The notes under the pieces were generated by a model, which was not told the origin of the DNA, ran no database searches, and saw only the letters and a list, made by a program, of their open reading frames with translations. Shown here piece by piece: positions 43,976 through 53,104 of a DNA stretch of 64,000 bases. Made by a program: the position numbers and the translations under genes. Positions within the stretch are counted from its first letter, which is position 1. Every line of letters starts with the position of its first letter. Source of the stretch: Pseudogulbenkiania sp. MAI-1 (GTDB lineage Bacteria > Pseudomonadota > Gammaproteobacteria > Burkholderiales > Chromobacteriaceae); NCBI RefSeq assembly GCF_000527175.1, contig NZ_AZUR01000001.1, forward strand, positions 581,501 to 645,500, given 5' to 3'.

Positions 43976-45049
43976 TCAGGATGTGCTGTCAAGATATTGC
44001 AACGGGTCAACCGGTTTGCCGAAGCGGCGGATCTCAAAGTGCAGTTTCACTTGGTCCGCGTCCGTATTTCCCATTTCGGCAATGGGCTGACCTTTCTTTA
44101 CTGCCTGTCCTTCCTTGACCAGTAGCTGGCTGTTGTGAGCGTAAGCCGAGAGGAATGTCTTGTTGTGTTTGATGATGATCAGCTTGCCATAACCCCGTAG
44201 GCCATTTCCACTATATACCACCTTGCCGTCGGAGGCGGCCAGGACCGGCTGGCCCATGCGCCCGCCGATATCCACCCCCTTGTTGCTGTCCGAGTAACCG
44301 CGCAGCACCTTGCCCTTCACCGGCCAGGCCCAGGCGATGTCGCCTTCGCCTGCCTTGCCTGGCGCCTCTACCGGAGCGCTGGCTTCCGGCTTGGCCGTCC
44401 CCTGCGGCTCGACCTTGGGTTCGACCTTGGGTGTGGTCGGCGCCACCGCAGGGGCCGCCGGTTTGGCCGCCGCCGGGGCGCTGCTGCCTTCGCTCTGTGC
44501 CGCCAGCGTCTTGGCCGCCGTCTCCGAATAAGGCAGCTTCAAGGCCTTGGGATAGGCCTTGAGCGCCGCTTGTCCATTGGCGGCAGGCGCCGTTGCGGCT
44601 GGCGTCGCCGTTGCCGCCGGTTTGGCCGCCGTGCCGTTTGCCGGGGCTTCTGGCTCGGCGTCCGGCGGAGTCAGCCGCAGCACCTGCCCGACCTTGATTT
44701 GGTAGTCGGGCAGCTTGTTCCAGGCGGCGACGTCCTGATACTTCAAGCCGTTATTCAGCGAAATGCGAAACAGGTTCTCTCCCGGCTGCACGATATGCGT
44801 CTTGGCAGCGTTCCCCGTTGCGGCTTTGATGCTGGTGCCCTGCCGGTACGGCGTGGCGACGGCCCCGTTGCCGTTTGCGACTGGGGCGGTGACGGCAGGA
44901 GCGGACGTGGCCGCCGCGCTGTTCGTCGTCGTCGCGGCCCCGCTTTCCACCGGGGCCGCCTCTTGGACCAGAGTGCTGCAGCCGGATAGCAGGGTGGCGG
45001 TCAGCAAGGTGATCAGGGTGGGGACTTTTCGGTCGAGCTGGATGCGCAT
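43976..45049 (-). CDS. nlpD: NlpD-type LysM/M23 lipoprotein
   Basis: NlpD is an envelope activator of peptidoglycan amidases. The 357-aa protein has a lipoprotein signal peptide ending LLSGC (Cys24), a LysM domain at about 85-128, a long Ala/Pro/Lys-rich linker, and a C-terminal M23/LytM domain. The first zinc-ligand motif reads KGVDIGG, lacking the catalytic histidine, as in activator-type NlpD. Position upstream of rpoS and downstream of pcm is the standard arrangement. Confidence 0.95.
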   Translation of the reverse strand: MRIQLDRKVPTLITLLTATLLSGCSTLVQEAAPVESGAATTTNSAAATSAPAVTAPVANGNGAVATPYRQGTSIKAATGNAAKTHIVQPGENLFRISLNNGLKYQDVAAWNKLPDYQIKVGQVLRLTPPDAEPEAPANGTAAKPAATATPAATAPAANGQAALKAYPKALKLPYSETAAKTLAAQSEGSSAPAAAKPAAPAVAPTTPKVEPKVEPQGTAKPEASAPVEAPGKAGEGDIAWAWPVKGKVLRGYSDSNKGVDIGGRMGQPVLAASDGKVVYSGNGLRGYGKLIIIKHNKTFLSAYAHNSQLLVKEGQAVKKGQPIAEMGNTDADQVKLHFEIRRFGKPVDPLQYLDSTS

Positions 45050-45123
45050 GCTGGTGATGTTATATGTCAGTAGGTTAATGGTTGTAAATTGTCCGCTGGC
45101 GATGTTGTGGCGTTTTTGGCCTG

Positions 45124-45792
45124 TCAGCCGCGGCCAGGCAGCAGGGGGACGAATTTTACCGGGTCAAGCTTGGTTTTCTGCAGGCCCTGCGCCGTTTTCT
45201 CGATCAGCCAGAGGAATTGCTCGCCGTCCCCCATGGGCATGACCAGTTTTCCCCCTTCGGCCAACTGGCCGACCAAGGCTTCGGGTAGGCTTTTTGCCGC
45301 GGCGGTCATGATGATGCCGTCGAACGGGGCGGCTTCCGGCAGGCCGAAGTGGCCGTCGCCGTGCACCAGCCGGGCATGGACCAGCCGTGCGGCACGCAGG
45401 TGTTGTCTAGCTTTGTCCAATAACGGCGCCAACCGTTCAATCGAAAAAACCTGGGCGCCGGTTTTCAGCAGTACGGCCGTCTGATAGCCGCAGCCGGTGC
45501 CGATTTCCAGTATCTTGCCGGGAGAGCGGCCGGCGATCAGCAACTCGGTCATCCGGGCCACCGTCAACGGCTGCGAAATGGTCTGGGCGTGGCCGATCGG
45601 CAGCGACACGTCGTCGTAGGCGCGGGTCGCCAGCGCCTGGTCGACGAATAGATGGCGCGGGACCTCGTACATGGCCGCCAATACCCGTTCGTCGCAGATG
45701 CCGGCCTGACGCAGGCGGTCGACCATGCGCATGCGCGTCCGGTCGGACAGCATGCCGTAATTCTGACGCTCCGGTGTCAGCTGTGAAGCCAT
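45124..45792 (-). CDS. pcm: Protein-L-isoaspartate O-methyltransferase
   Basis: Pcm methylates isoaspartyl residues in damaged proteins, starting their repair. The 222-aa protein has the PIMT core: VPRHLFVDQALATRAYDDVSLPIGHAQTISQP and the SAM-binding LEIGTGCGYQTAVL. It starts 16 bases inside the end of surE and is followed by nlpD after 74 bases, so it belongs to the surE-pcm-nlpD-rpoS group of stress-survival genes. Confidence 0.96.
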   Translation of the reverse strand: MASQLTPERQNYGMLSDRTRMRMVDRLRQAGICDERVLAAMYEVPRHLFVDQALATRAYDDVSLPIGHAQTISQPLTVARMTELLIAGRSPGKILEIGTGCGYQTAVLLKTGAQVFSIERLAPLLDKARQHLRAARLVHARLVHGDGHFGLPEAAPFDGIIMTAAAKSLPEALVGQLAEGGKLVMPMGDGEQFLWLIEKTAQGLQKTKLDPVKFVPLLPGRG

Positions 45793-46520
45793 GTCTTGAT
45801 TCCGTCCAGTTGGCCGTAGGCGGTCAGATCGAGCATCAACGGTGTGACCGAGGCTTGGTTGTTGGCAAGTGCCCAGAAGTCGGTTCCTTCACGTGCATCC
45901 TGTGCCGGACCGACCGGACCGACCCAGTATACGGTATCGCCGCGCGGATTTTGCGCCTTGATGACCGGTTCGGCATAGTGGCGCCGCCCCAGTCGTGTGA
46001 CTGTCATGCCTTTGAGCTGGTCGAGCGGGATGTCGGGGACGTTGACGTTAAGCAACACCGGGGTGTGGAAGGGCTCCCGCAGCAGGCGTTCCATCAGCCG
46101 GTCGACGACGGCGGCCGCGGTGGCGAAATGTGCACCGCTCTTGCCCGCCAGCGACACCGCAACGGAAGGGATGCCCAGCAGGAAGCCCTCGGTGGCCGCC
46201 GCCACGGTGCCGGAATAGATGGTGTCGTCGCCCATGTTCGGGCCGTGGTTGATGCCGGAGAACACCATGTCGGGGCGGAAGTCGAGCAAGCCGGTGACGG
46301 CCACGTGCACACAGTCGGTGGGGGTGCCGTTGACGTGGAAGAAACCGTTGGCTGCCTTGCGCACGTTGAGCGGGCGGTCGAGGGTCAGCGAGTTGCTGGC
46401 GCCGCTGCGGTCGCGCTCGGGGGCCACGACCACCACCTCGCCGTGTCGGGAAAGGGTTTCAGCCAGGGTGGCGATGCCGGGGGCAAAGTAACCGTCGTCG
46501 TTGCTGATGAGAAACTTCAT
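45777..46520 (-). CDS. surE: 5'/3'-nucleotidase SurE
   Basis: SurE is a metal-dependent nucleotidase linked to stationary-phase survival. The 247-aa protein has the metal site SNDDGYFAPG at residues 6-15, PERDRSGASNSLT, and FSGINHGPNMGDDTIYSGTVAAATEG, all diagnostic. It overlaps pcm by 16 bases. The ATG lies 82 bases after the nadA terminator hairpin on the plus coordinate and the gene is transcribed away from it. Confidence 0.97.
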   Translation of the reverse strand: MKFLISNDDGYFAPGIATLAETLSRHGEVVVVAPERDRSGASNSLTLDRPLNVRKAANGFFHVNGTPTDCVHVAVTGLLDFRPDMVFSGINHGPNMGDDTIYSGTVAAATEGFLLGIPSVAVSLAGKSGAHFATAAAVVDRLMERLLREPFHTPVLLNVNVPDIPLDQLKGMTVTRLGRRHYAEPVIKAQNPRGDTVYWVGPVGPAQDAREGTDFWALANNQASVTPLMLDLTAYGQLDGIKTWLHS

Positions 46521-46601
46521 GCCGTTTTCCTGAGGGGTCGTGCTGATTGTATCGCTGCCGGGAGTCCGATGAAAACCTTCCTGTCATCGGCGCGGGCGAA
46601 C

Positions 46602-46626
46602 AAAAAACCCGCCGGGCGGCGGGTTT
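46602..46626 (-). terminator. Terminator of nadA
   Basis: AAACCCGCC/GGCGGGTTT with a GGGC loop, followed on the minus strand by six T; six bases after the nadA stop. Confidence 0.9.
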
Positions 46627-46631
46627 CGGGG

Positions 46632-47549
46632 TCAGGCGTAGTAGCGCTGGCTGAACTCCAGCATGCGCTCGATCGGCACCCGAGCGGCGTCCATTTGTTC
46701 CGCGCTGAGGTAGTCGATGCGCGTGCCACCGCCTTGCTGGGCGCGCTTGACCGCCTCGATGGTGTTCATCTTCATGTAGGGACAGGAGTTGCACTGGCAA
46801 CCGGCATAGATGGGCGCCTGGCGCAGGTCCAGGTCGGGGCGGGCCTGGCTCATGTTGTACAGAATGCCATCTTCGGTGGCGACGAAGATCACGGAGTCCG
46901 GGCTGCCCTGGTACTGCTTGACCCAGTTGAGCATGCCCGAGGTCGAGCCGACGTAGTCGGCGCGCTTGAGCACCGGCAAGGGGCTCTCCGGGTGGGCGAT
47001 CAGATGCGCCTCGCCGGTCACGGCACTCAGCGCCTCGTTGAGGGCCGCCTCGTTGAACTTGTCGTGCACTTCACACACGGCCGACCACAGCGGCATGTCG
47101 TAGCCGTACTGGTAGTTGAGGTAGGCGCCCATGTTGCGGTCGGGCGAGAAGATGACTTTCTTACCTTGCTCATAGAGATGCGCGATAATGTCATCGACGT
47201 TGCGGCTGGTGACGATCCAGTCCGACAGCGCCTTGTGTTCGGCGCTGGAGTTGATGTACGACACGTGGACGTAGTCGGCGTGCTCTTCGCGCCAGGCCTT
47301 CAGCGCCGCGACATCGGTCTGGGTGACCAGCGAACAGGTGGAGCCGGCGTCCGGCAGGATGACTTCGGCCCGCGGGTTCAGGATTTTGGCCGTTTCCGCC
47401 ATGAAGCGGACGCCGGCGAACACGATGATGTCCGCTTCGGCCTCGCGGGCGTAGAGCGACAGTTCGAGGCTGTCCCCTACCTTGTCCGCCATCTGCTGAA
47501 TTTCCGGCTGGGTGTAGTAGTGTGCGAGTGTGACGACGCGTTTCGTCAT
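46632..47549 (-). CDS. nadA: Quinolinate synthase A
   Basis: NadA condenses iminoaspartate with dihydroxyacetone phosphate to quinolinate for NAD synthesis, using a [4Fe-4S] cluster. The 305-aa protein has the three expected cysteine regions: STCSLVTQ near 72, SAVCEVHDK near 157 and CQCNSCPYMKMN near 252. It also has LAHYYTQPEIQ and VGSTSGML. The ATG at 47549 with AAGG upstream gives a compact form. The longer in-frame start 20 codons upstream adds non-homologous-looking basic sequence and is rejected. Confidence 0.94.
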   Translation of the reverse strand: MTKRVVTLAHYYTQPEIQQMADKVGDSLELSLYAREAEADIIVFAGVRFMAETAKILNPRAEVILPDAGSTCSLVTQTDVAALKAWREEHADYVHVSYINSSAEHKALSDWIVTSRNVDDIIAHLYEQGKKVIFSPDRNMGAYLNYQYGYDMPLWSAVCEVHDKFNEAALNEALSAVTGEAHLIAHPESPLPVLKRADYVGSTSGMLNWVKQYQGSPDSVIFVATEDGILYNMSQARPDLDLRQAPIYAGCQCNSCPYMKMNTIEAVKRAQQGGGTRIDYLSAEQMDAARVPIERMLEFSQRYYA

Positions 47550-47650
47550 GATGACCTTGGCTCCGTCCGCGCTGGGGAATCTTCGGCACCTTCCTTTGAC
47601 GCGGCACAATGAAGATTTGTATCTAAAGTGTGAAGATTAACAACATTGAG

Positions 47651-47699
47651 GCCGGCTTGCCAGCCGCCGTATGCGCTTGATGCTAATGGCAAGCCCGGC
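47651..47699. repeat. Inverted repeat between nadA and the cation efflux gene
   Basis: GCCGGCTTGCCA (47651-47662) pairs with TGGCAAGCCCGGC (47687-47699) over 12 positions with one bulged base and a 24-base loop. It lies in the divergent promoter region and could be an operator or an RNA hairpin in the leader of the efflux gene. Confidence 0.6.
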
Positions 47700-47746
47700 T
47701 GTGGCGTTCGGACGTCGATGCCGGAAGCTGCCCCGCAGGAGAATGC

Positions 47747-48757
47747 ATGTCCCTGAATTTTCATCTGCATGACGACCATGGCGTGGTCGATCACGCTCAT
47801 GATGACGATCATTCGGCCAACCATCACCATGTCCATCGGCATGGCCTGGACCCGAACGAGGCGCGCCATGCCAGCAGCCGAGCCCTGCGTCTCGCGGTCA
47901 TGCTCACCCTCGGCTTTGCCGTGGTCGAAGCGCTCGGCGGCTGGTGGTCCGGTTCGCTGGCGCTGCTGTCGGACGCCGGCCACATGCTGACCGACTCGAG
48001 CTCGCTGCTCTTGGCGCTGCTGACGGCGCATCTCGCCCGGCAGCCGGCCGATGCCCGGCATTCGTTCGGTCATGGTCGGGCGGAAGTGATCGCGGCCTTC
48101 ATCAACAGCCTGTTCATGTTCGGCGTCATCATCTTCATCGCCGTCGAGGCGGTGGGGCGGCTGCTGAATCCGCAGCCGGTCAATGGCGGCGGCGTGATGC
48201 TGATCGCCACGGCGGGGCTGGCCGTCAACGTGCTGGCGGCCTGGATCTTGAGCCGTGGCGCCCATACGCTCAACAGCCGGGCCGCCTTGCTGCACGTGAT
48301 GGGCGACATGCTGGGCTCGGTGGCGGCGATCGCCTCCGGCGCCATCATCCGGTTTACCGGTTGGACGCCGGCCGACCCTATCCTGTCGGTGGCGGTGGCC
48401 GCCTTGATCCTGGCGTCGACCTGGCGCCTGTTGCGGCAGTCCTTGCTGGTGTTGATGGAAGGGGTGCCCGAGCATTTGGACTACAACGCGATCGGCCAGG
48501 CGTTGGCGACGATTCACGGCGTCGGTTCGGTGCATGACTTGCACGTGTGGTACATGTCGTCGGAGCGCATCGCCCTGTCGGCGCATCTGGGCATCGCTAC
48601 GCCGCAGGACTGGCCGCAGGTGCTGGCCGCCGCGCAGCGCATGCTGTCGCACCGTTTCCATATCGATCACGTCACTTTGCAAGCCGAGTGGTCGCCGTCG
48701 CCCCCTGCTGTGCGCCAGGTACCGGTTCAGATCAGAACATCGGATGAGTTGCCATGA
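47747..48757 (+). CDS. Cation diffusion facilitator (ZitB/CzcD-like)
   Basis: An inner-membrane metal/proton antiporter, most likely exporting Zn(II), Cd(II) or Co(II). The 336-aa protein has a His/Asp-rich N-terminus (about a dozen histidines in the first 33 residues), six membrane helices, and the transport-site motifs DAGHMLTD (helix 2) and HVMGDMLGS (helix 5). A cytoplasmic C-terminal domain follows (VHDLHVWYMSS). GCAGGAG precedes the ATG. Its stop overlaps the start of the acyl-CoA-synthetase/GNAT gene, suggesting coupled translation. Confidence 0.93.
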   Translation: MSLNFHLHDDHGVVDHAHDDDHSANHHHVHRHGLDPNEARHASSRALRLAVMLTLGFAVVEALGGWWSGSLALLSDAGHMLTDSSSLLLALLTAHLARQPADARHSFGHGRAEVIAAFINSLFMFGVIIFIAVEAVGRLLNPQPVNGGGVMLIATAGLAVNVLAAWILSRGAHTLNSRAALLHVMGDMLGSVAAIASGAIIRFTGWTPADPILSVAVAALILASTWRLLRQSLLVLMEGVPEHLDYNAIGQALATIHGVGSVHDLHVWYMSSERIALSAHLGIATPQDWPQVLAAAQRMLSHRFHIDHVTLQAEWSPSPPAVRQVPVQIRTSDELP

Positions 48758-51435
48758 AACCGCACTATCTCACCCCCCTGTTTTCCCCGCGCTCGGTCGC
48801 CGTGGTCGGCGCCAGCGATACCCCAGGTTCGATCGGCCAGGCGGTGTTCGCCAGCCTCCTGGCCGGCAATTTCCAGGGGCAGCTGCACCCGGTCAACCTC
48901 AACCACAAGGTGGTCGGGGGCATGCGCGCGGTGCCGTCGGTCCGGCTGATCGAGGGCGAGGTCGAGCTGGCCGTGGTGACCACGGCGGTGAGGACCTTGC
49001 CGGCCATCCTCCGGGATTGCGGCAAGAAAGGGGTGAAGGCGGTGCTGCTGGCCAAGGAGTTCGCCGACAGCGAGCAGCTCGAGCGCGAGATCCTCAAGGA
49101 GTCGCTGTCGATCGCCCGGCATTTCGGCATTCGCGTGCTCGGCCCCAACGTGCTCGGCCTGATGCGGCCGGTGGCTGGCTTCAACGCCTCCAATTACTCC
49201 AGCAAGGTTCGTCCCGGCAACCTGGCGCTGGTGTCGCAGTCCAGCGCGCTGTGCACCGCGATGCTCGACTGGGCCGACAGCAAGGGTATCGGCTTTTCCA
49301 GCGTGATCTCGGTGGGCGAGGGGCTGGACGTGGATTTCGGCGAGATTCTCGATTACCTGGTGGCGGATACCTTCACCCAGGGAATCCTGCTGCACGTCCA
49401 TCACATCCACGATGCGCGCCGCTTCATGAGCGCGCTGCGTGCCGCCGCCCGCACCAAGCCGGTGGTGGTGATCAAGTCCGGCCGCTACGAGGACGACGTG
49501 ACCGGCCTGACCCATTCCAGCAATCTGGTCCAGAGCGCCGACGTGTTCGACGCGGTGCTGTCGCGCGCCGGCGTGCTGCGGGTGGGGTCGATCTCTCAGC
49601 TGTTCACCGCCGCCAAGGTACTGGCTGCCAGTTTCCGCGTGCAGGGGCGGCGGCTGGCCATCGTCACCAACGGTATCGGTCCGGGGGTGCTGGCGGCGGA
49701 CAGCGCGTATCTCAACGGCGTGGAACTGGCGAAGCTGTCGGAGCCGACCCTGGCCTTGCTCGACGACGTGCTGCCGCGCAACTGGTCGCACGGCAACCCT
49801 GTCGACATCATCGGTGACGCCAGCCCGGTGCGTTTCCGCACGGCGGTCAAGGCCTGCCTCGACGATGCCAACGTGGACGGCGTGCTGGTGATCTTCACCC
49901 CGCAGGCCGGCACCGACCATCTGACCACCGCGCAGCTGATGGTGGGGCTGCAGCGCGAGTCGACCAAGCCCATCCTGCTGTCCTGGCTGGGGGACGCCAA
50001 GGTGTCGGAGAGCCGCGAGCTGTTCAGCAAGGCTAAGTGCGCCCATTTCCGCGCCCCGGAATACGCCGTCGAGGTGTTCCGTAACCTGGCGGCCTACCAT
50101 CACAACCAGCGGCTGTTGATGCAGACGCCGGGCCCGTTGGAGGGCACGTGGGTGTCGCCCGACGTGGCGCGGGCGCGCTCGCTGATCAACGCGGCGCTGG
50201 CCGAGGGGAGGATGATCCTGTCCGAGCGCGAGTCGAAAGAGGTGTTGTCGGCCTTCAATATCCCTGTCAACCGCACCCGGCTGGCGCGCGACCCCGACGA
50301 GGCGGTGAGGCTGGCCGAAGAAACCGGCTACCCGGTGGTGCTGAAGATCGATTCGCCGGACATCATTTACAAGTCCGACGTCGGTGGCGTCGAGCTCAAT
50401 ATCGGCAGTGCGGCGGCGCTGCGCCAGGTGTTTGCCGACATCGTCGAGCGCTGCCGTCAGGCGCGCCCCGACGCCACCATCGCCGGTGTCTCGGTGCAGC
50501 CGATGCGCAGCCGGCGTTTTGCCCGCGAGGTCATGGTGGGGGTGACGCACGACAACGCGTTCGGTCCGGTGATCACCTTCGGTGCCGGCGGCATCGCGGT
50601 CGAGGTCATGAACGACAGGGCACTCGCCCTGCCGCCGCTCAACCATTACCTGGTCGAGAGCCTGATCGGCAAGACGCGTATCGGACAGATTCTCGGTCCG
50701 TTCAAGAACCTGCCGGCAGCCGACATCGACCAGTTGAAGGAGGTGCTGCTGCGGGTGTCGGAGATGGTGTGCGAGCTGCCGGAAATCCGCGAGATGGATA
50801 TCAATCCGCTGCTGGCCGACGAGCAGGGGGTAGTCGCGCTGGACGCGCGCATCATCGTGCAGGCGGCCAGGACGGACGGCAAGCCGTATCGCCACATGGC
50901 CATCATGCCGTACCCCTCGCACATGGTGGTGTGTTCCCGGCTCAAGGATCAGACCCAGGTGACCATCCGCCCGGTGCGCCCGGAGGACGCGCAGATGCAG
51001 CAGGAGTTCGTGCGCAATCTGTCGGAAGAAAGCCGCTACAACCGCTATATGTCGAGCATCAAGCAACTGTCGCAGAGCATGCTGGTGCGCTTCACCCAGC
51101 TCGACTACGACCGCGAGATGGCGCTGGCCATGACCCGCGAGACCCCGCAGGGCGAGGAGCAGCTCGCCGTGGCGCGTTACGTCACCGACCCGGACAACGA
51201 GAGCTGCGAGTTCGCCCTGGAGGTGGCCGACCAGTGGCAAGGCAAGGGGATCGGCTTCATCCTGATGAGCGCCTTGTTCGACGCGGCGCGTGATCAGGGG
51301 CTGAAAGTGATGCGCGGAGAGGTGCTCTCCGGCAACAAGGGCATGCTCAAGCTGATGCACAAACTGGGCTTCGCCAGCGAGTACCACCTGGAGGATCGGG
51401 CGCTGATGCTGGTGACCAAGGTGTTGCAAGCTTGA
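48754..51435 (+). CDS. Acyl-CoA synthetase (NDP-forming)/GNAT fusion, Pat-like protein acetyltransferase
   Basis: The 893-aa protein has a CoA-binding domain (1-130), a succinyl-CoA-ligase-like domain (about 150-460), an ATP-grasp domain (about 480-700) and a C-terminal GNAT domain (about 725-890, acetyl-CoA loop QGKGIG). This is the layout of Pat/YfiQ protein lysine acetyltransferases that silence acetyl-CoA synthetase. Unlike enteric Pat as I recall it, a histidine (His254 in LTHSSNL) is present where active ADP-forming enzymes carry the phosphohistidine. Whether it also has synthetase activity is open. It overlaps the cation efflux gene by four bases. Confidence 0.88.
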   Translation: MKPHYLTPLFSPRSVAVVGASDTPGSIGQAVFASLLAGNFQGQLHPVNLNHKVVGGMRAVPSVRLIEGEVELAVVTTAVRTLPAILRDCGKKGVKAVLLAKEFADSEQLEREILKESLSIARHFGIRVLGPNVLGLMRPVAGFNASNYSSKVRPGNLALVSQSSALCTAMLDWADSKGIGFSSVISVGEGLDVDFGEILDYLVADTFTQGILLHVHHIHDARRFMSALRAAARTKPVVVIKSGRYEDDVTGLTHSSNLVQSADVFDAVLSRAGVLRVGSISQLFTAAKVLAASFRVQGRRLAIVTNGIGPGVLAADSAYLNGVELAKLSEPTLALLDDVLPRNWSHGNPVDIIGDASPVRFRTAVKACLDDANVDGVLVIFTPQAGTDHLTTAQLMVGLQRESTKPILLSWLGDAKVSESRELFSKAKCAHFRAPEYAVEVFRNLAAYHHNQRLLMQTPGPLEGTWVSPDVARARSLINAALAEGRMILSERESKEVLSAFNIPVNRTRLARDPDEAVRLAEETGYPVVLKIDSPDIIYKSDVGGVELNIGSAAALRQVFADIVERCRQARPDATIAGVSVQPMRSRRFAREVMVGVTHDNAFGPVITFGAGGIAVEVMNDRALALPPLNHYLVESLIGKTRIGQILGPFKNLPAADIDQLKEVLLRVSEMVCELPEIREMDINPLLADEQGVVALDARIIVQAARTDGKPYRHMAIMPYPSHMVVCSRLKDQTQVTIRPVRPEDAQMQQEFVRNLSEESRYNRYMSSIKQLSQSMLVRFTQLDYDREMALAMTRETPQGEEQLAVARYVTDPDNESCEFALEVADQWQGKGIGFILMSALFDAARDQGLKVMRGEVLSGNKGMLKLMHKLGFASEYHLEDRALMLVTKVLQA

Positions 51436-51465
51436 CCGGCCGCGATGGACGGCCGGAATAAGCGC

Positions 51466-51495
51466 TTGCAAGATAAGGGAAAACTGCCCTAAAAT
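51466..51495 (+). promoter_or_regulatory. Promoter of the rpsP operon
   Basis: TTGCAA (51466-51471), an 18-base spacer and TAAAAT (51490-51495). A CCGGCCG/CGGCCGG hairpin at 51436-51456, without a T-tract, precedes it. Confidence 0.75.
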
Positions 51496-51540
51496 CGTGG
51501 GCTTTTCTACGATACCGTTTTTATTCAAGGACAATCGACA

Positions 51541-51789
51541 ATGGTAGTGATTCGTCTGGCCCGCGGCGGCTCCAAGAACCGTCCGTTCTACAACATCGTG
51601 GTGACCGACTCCCGCAACCGTCGTGACGGTCGCTTCATCGAGCGCCTGGGCTTCTACAACCCGGTTGCCAACGAGAAAGAAGAGCGCGTCCGCCTCGCCG
51701 CCGATCGCCTGAACCACTGGGTTGGCGTTGGCGCTCAGCTGACCGATGCCGTTGCCAAGCTGGTCAAAGAGCAAAAAGTAGCTGCCTGA
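51541..51789 (+). CDS. rpsP: 30S ribosomal protein S16
   Basis: A small-subunit assembly protein. The 82-aa product begins MVVIRLARGGSKNRPFYNIVVTDSR, the invariant S16 start, and has the usual length. It is the first gene of the rpsP-rimM-trmD-rplS operon. AAGGACAATCGACA precedes the ATG. Confidence 0.98.
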   Translation: MVVIRLARGGSKNRPFYNIVVTDSRNRRDGRFIERLGFYNPVANEKEERVRLAADRLNHWVGVGAQLTDAVAKLVKEQKVAA

Positions 51790-51826
51790 TTGCAGGCCGC
51801 CACGCTATACGCAGGGTTAGAGGCGC

Positions 51827-52333
51827 ATGCGCAACGATGATCTCGTCTTGATGGGGTATGTGCGCGGCGCCTTCGGTGTTCGTGGCTGGGTGAAAATCCA
51901 CGCCGACACCGAGTTTGCCGACAGCCTGTTCGAGTACCCGGTCTGGTGGCTGGGGCGGGACGGGCAGTGGTCGTCCTATCGTTTCGAGGAGGGCGCCGTT
52001 CAGCCCAAGGCCCTGGTGGCCAAGCTGGCAGGCGTCGACAGCCGCGAGGCGGCCGAAGCCATGCGCGGCATGCAGATCGCCATCCCGCGCAGCGAGTTCC
52101 CGGACACCGCCGAGGACGAGTACTACTGGTCCGACCTGATCGGCCTGGATGTCGTGAACAAGGACGGGCAGCGTTTCGGTCAGGTGGCCGAATTGATGGA
52201 AACCGGCGCCAACGAGGTGCTGGTGGTCCGGGAAGGCAAGCGCGAGTGGCTCATCCCCTTCGTCGGCCAGTTCGTGCTCGACGTCAGCCTAGCTGACAAG
52301 CGCATCACGGTAGACTGGAACCTCGACGACTGA
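51827..52333 (+). CDS. rimM: Ribosome maturation factor RimM
   Basis: RimM binds S19 and helps mature the 30S head. The 168-aa protein has MGYVRGAFGVRGWVKI in the N-terminal RimM domain, EDEYYWSDLIGLDV at the linker and the PRC-barrel stretch NEVLVVREGKREWLIPFV. It lies 37 bases after rpsP. Its stop TGA shares one base with the trmD ATG. Confidence 0.97.
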   Translation: MRNDDLVLMGYVRGAFGVRGWVKIHADTEFADSLFEYPVWWLGRDGQWSSYRFEEGAVQPKALVAKLAGVDSREAAEAMRGMQIAIPRSEFPDTAEDEYYWSDLIGLDVVNKDGQRFGQVAELMETGANEVLVVREGKREWLIPFVGQFVLDVSLADKRITVDWNLDD

Positions 52334-53103
52334 TGCAGATCGACGCTATCTCGCTGTTCCCCGAGATGTTCGAGGCTGTCTCCCGTTTCGGCGTCAGCCG
52401 GCGTGCGCTGGAGCAGGGCATCTGGGGGTTCCAGGCCTGGAATCCGCGGGATTTCACCACGGACAATTACCGTACCGTGGATGACCGCCCCTACGGCGGC
52501 GGACCAGGCATGGTGATGCTGATCGAGCCTCTGGAGGCGGCCATTGCGGCGGCGGAAGAACGTCAGCGCCAAGCCGGCGTGGCGCAGAGCCATGTGGTGT
52601 ACCTGTCGCCGCAGGGAAAGCCTCTGGGCCATGCCAAGGCGGTCGAACTGTCCCGGCGCCCCGGCCTCATTCTGCTGTGCGGGCGCTATGAAGGCATCGA
52701 CGAGCGTCTGATCGAGCGTCGCGTCGACGAGGAAATCTCCATCGGCGACTACGTGCTGTCCGGTGGCGAGCTGCCGGCCATGGTGCTGATGGATGCCGTC
52801 GTCAGGCTGCTGCCGGGAGTGCTCAACGATGCCCAGTCGGCTTACGAGGATTCCTTCGTGAACGGGCTGTTGGATTGCCCGCACTATACCCGACCCGAAG
52901 AATATCAAGGCATGCGGGTGCCGGACGTGCTGATGTCCGGTAATCATGCCTTGATCGCAAAATGGCGGTTGAAGCAGGCGCTGGGAAGGACGTGGAAGCG
53001 TCGTCCCGACCTGTTGCAAGACCGCCCTTTGACAAAACAGGAGTCTCGGCTGCTGGCAGAGTACCAGCAGGAACAAGACCTCCCGAAAAACCAGGAGCAT
53101 TGA
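52333..53103 (+). CDS. trmD: tRNA (guanine-N1)-methyltransferase
   Basis: TrmD methylates G37 of tRNAs reading CNN, UGG-type codons, preventing frameshifts. The 256-aa SPOUT enzyme has RPYGGGPGMVM near residue 54, LCGRYEGIDERLIE, and the knotted SAM site SIGDYVLSGGELPAMVLMD. The start overlaps the rimM stop by one base, and rplS begins two bases after its end. Confidence 0.98.
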   Translation: MQIDAISLFPEMFEAVSRFGVSRRALEQGIWGFQAWNPRDFTTDNYRTVDDRPYGGGPGMVMLIEPLEAAIAAAEERQRQAGVAQSHVVYLSPQGKPLGHAKAVELSRRPGLILLCGRYEGIDERLIERRVDEEISIGDYVLSGGELPAMVLMDAVVRLLPGVLNDAQSAYEDSFVNGLLDCPHYTRPEEYQGMRVPDVLMSGNHALIAKWRLKQALGRTWKRRPDLLQDRPLTKQESRLLAEYQQEQDLPKNQEH

Positions 53104-53104
53104 C

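Noticed and set aside
47550..47609. Longer N-terminus of nadA
   Set aside because: The extra 20 residues are basic and unlike the family; the ATG at 47549 has a ribosome site.
48727..51774. Minus-strand open frame of 1015 codons opposite the Pat-like gene and rpsP
   Set aside because: Same kind of shadow: biased composition, no recognisable domain, and the plus strand is clearly coding.
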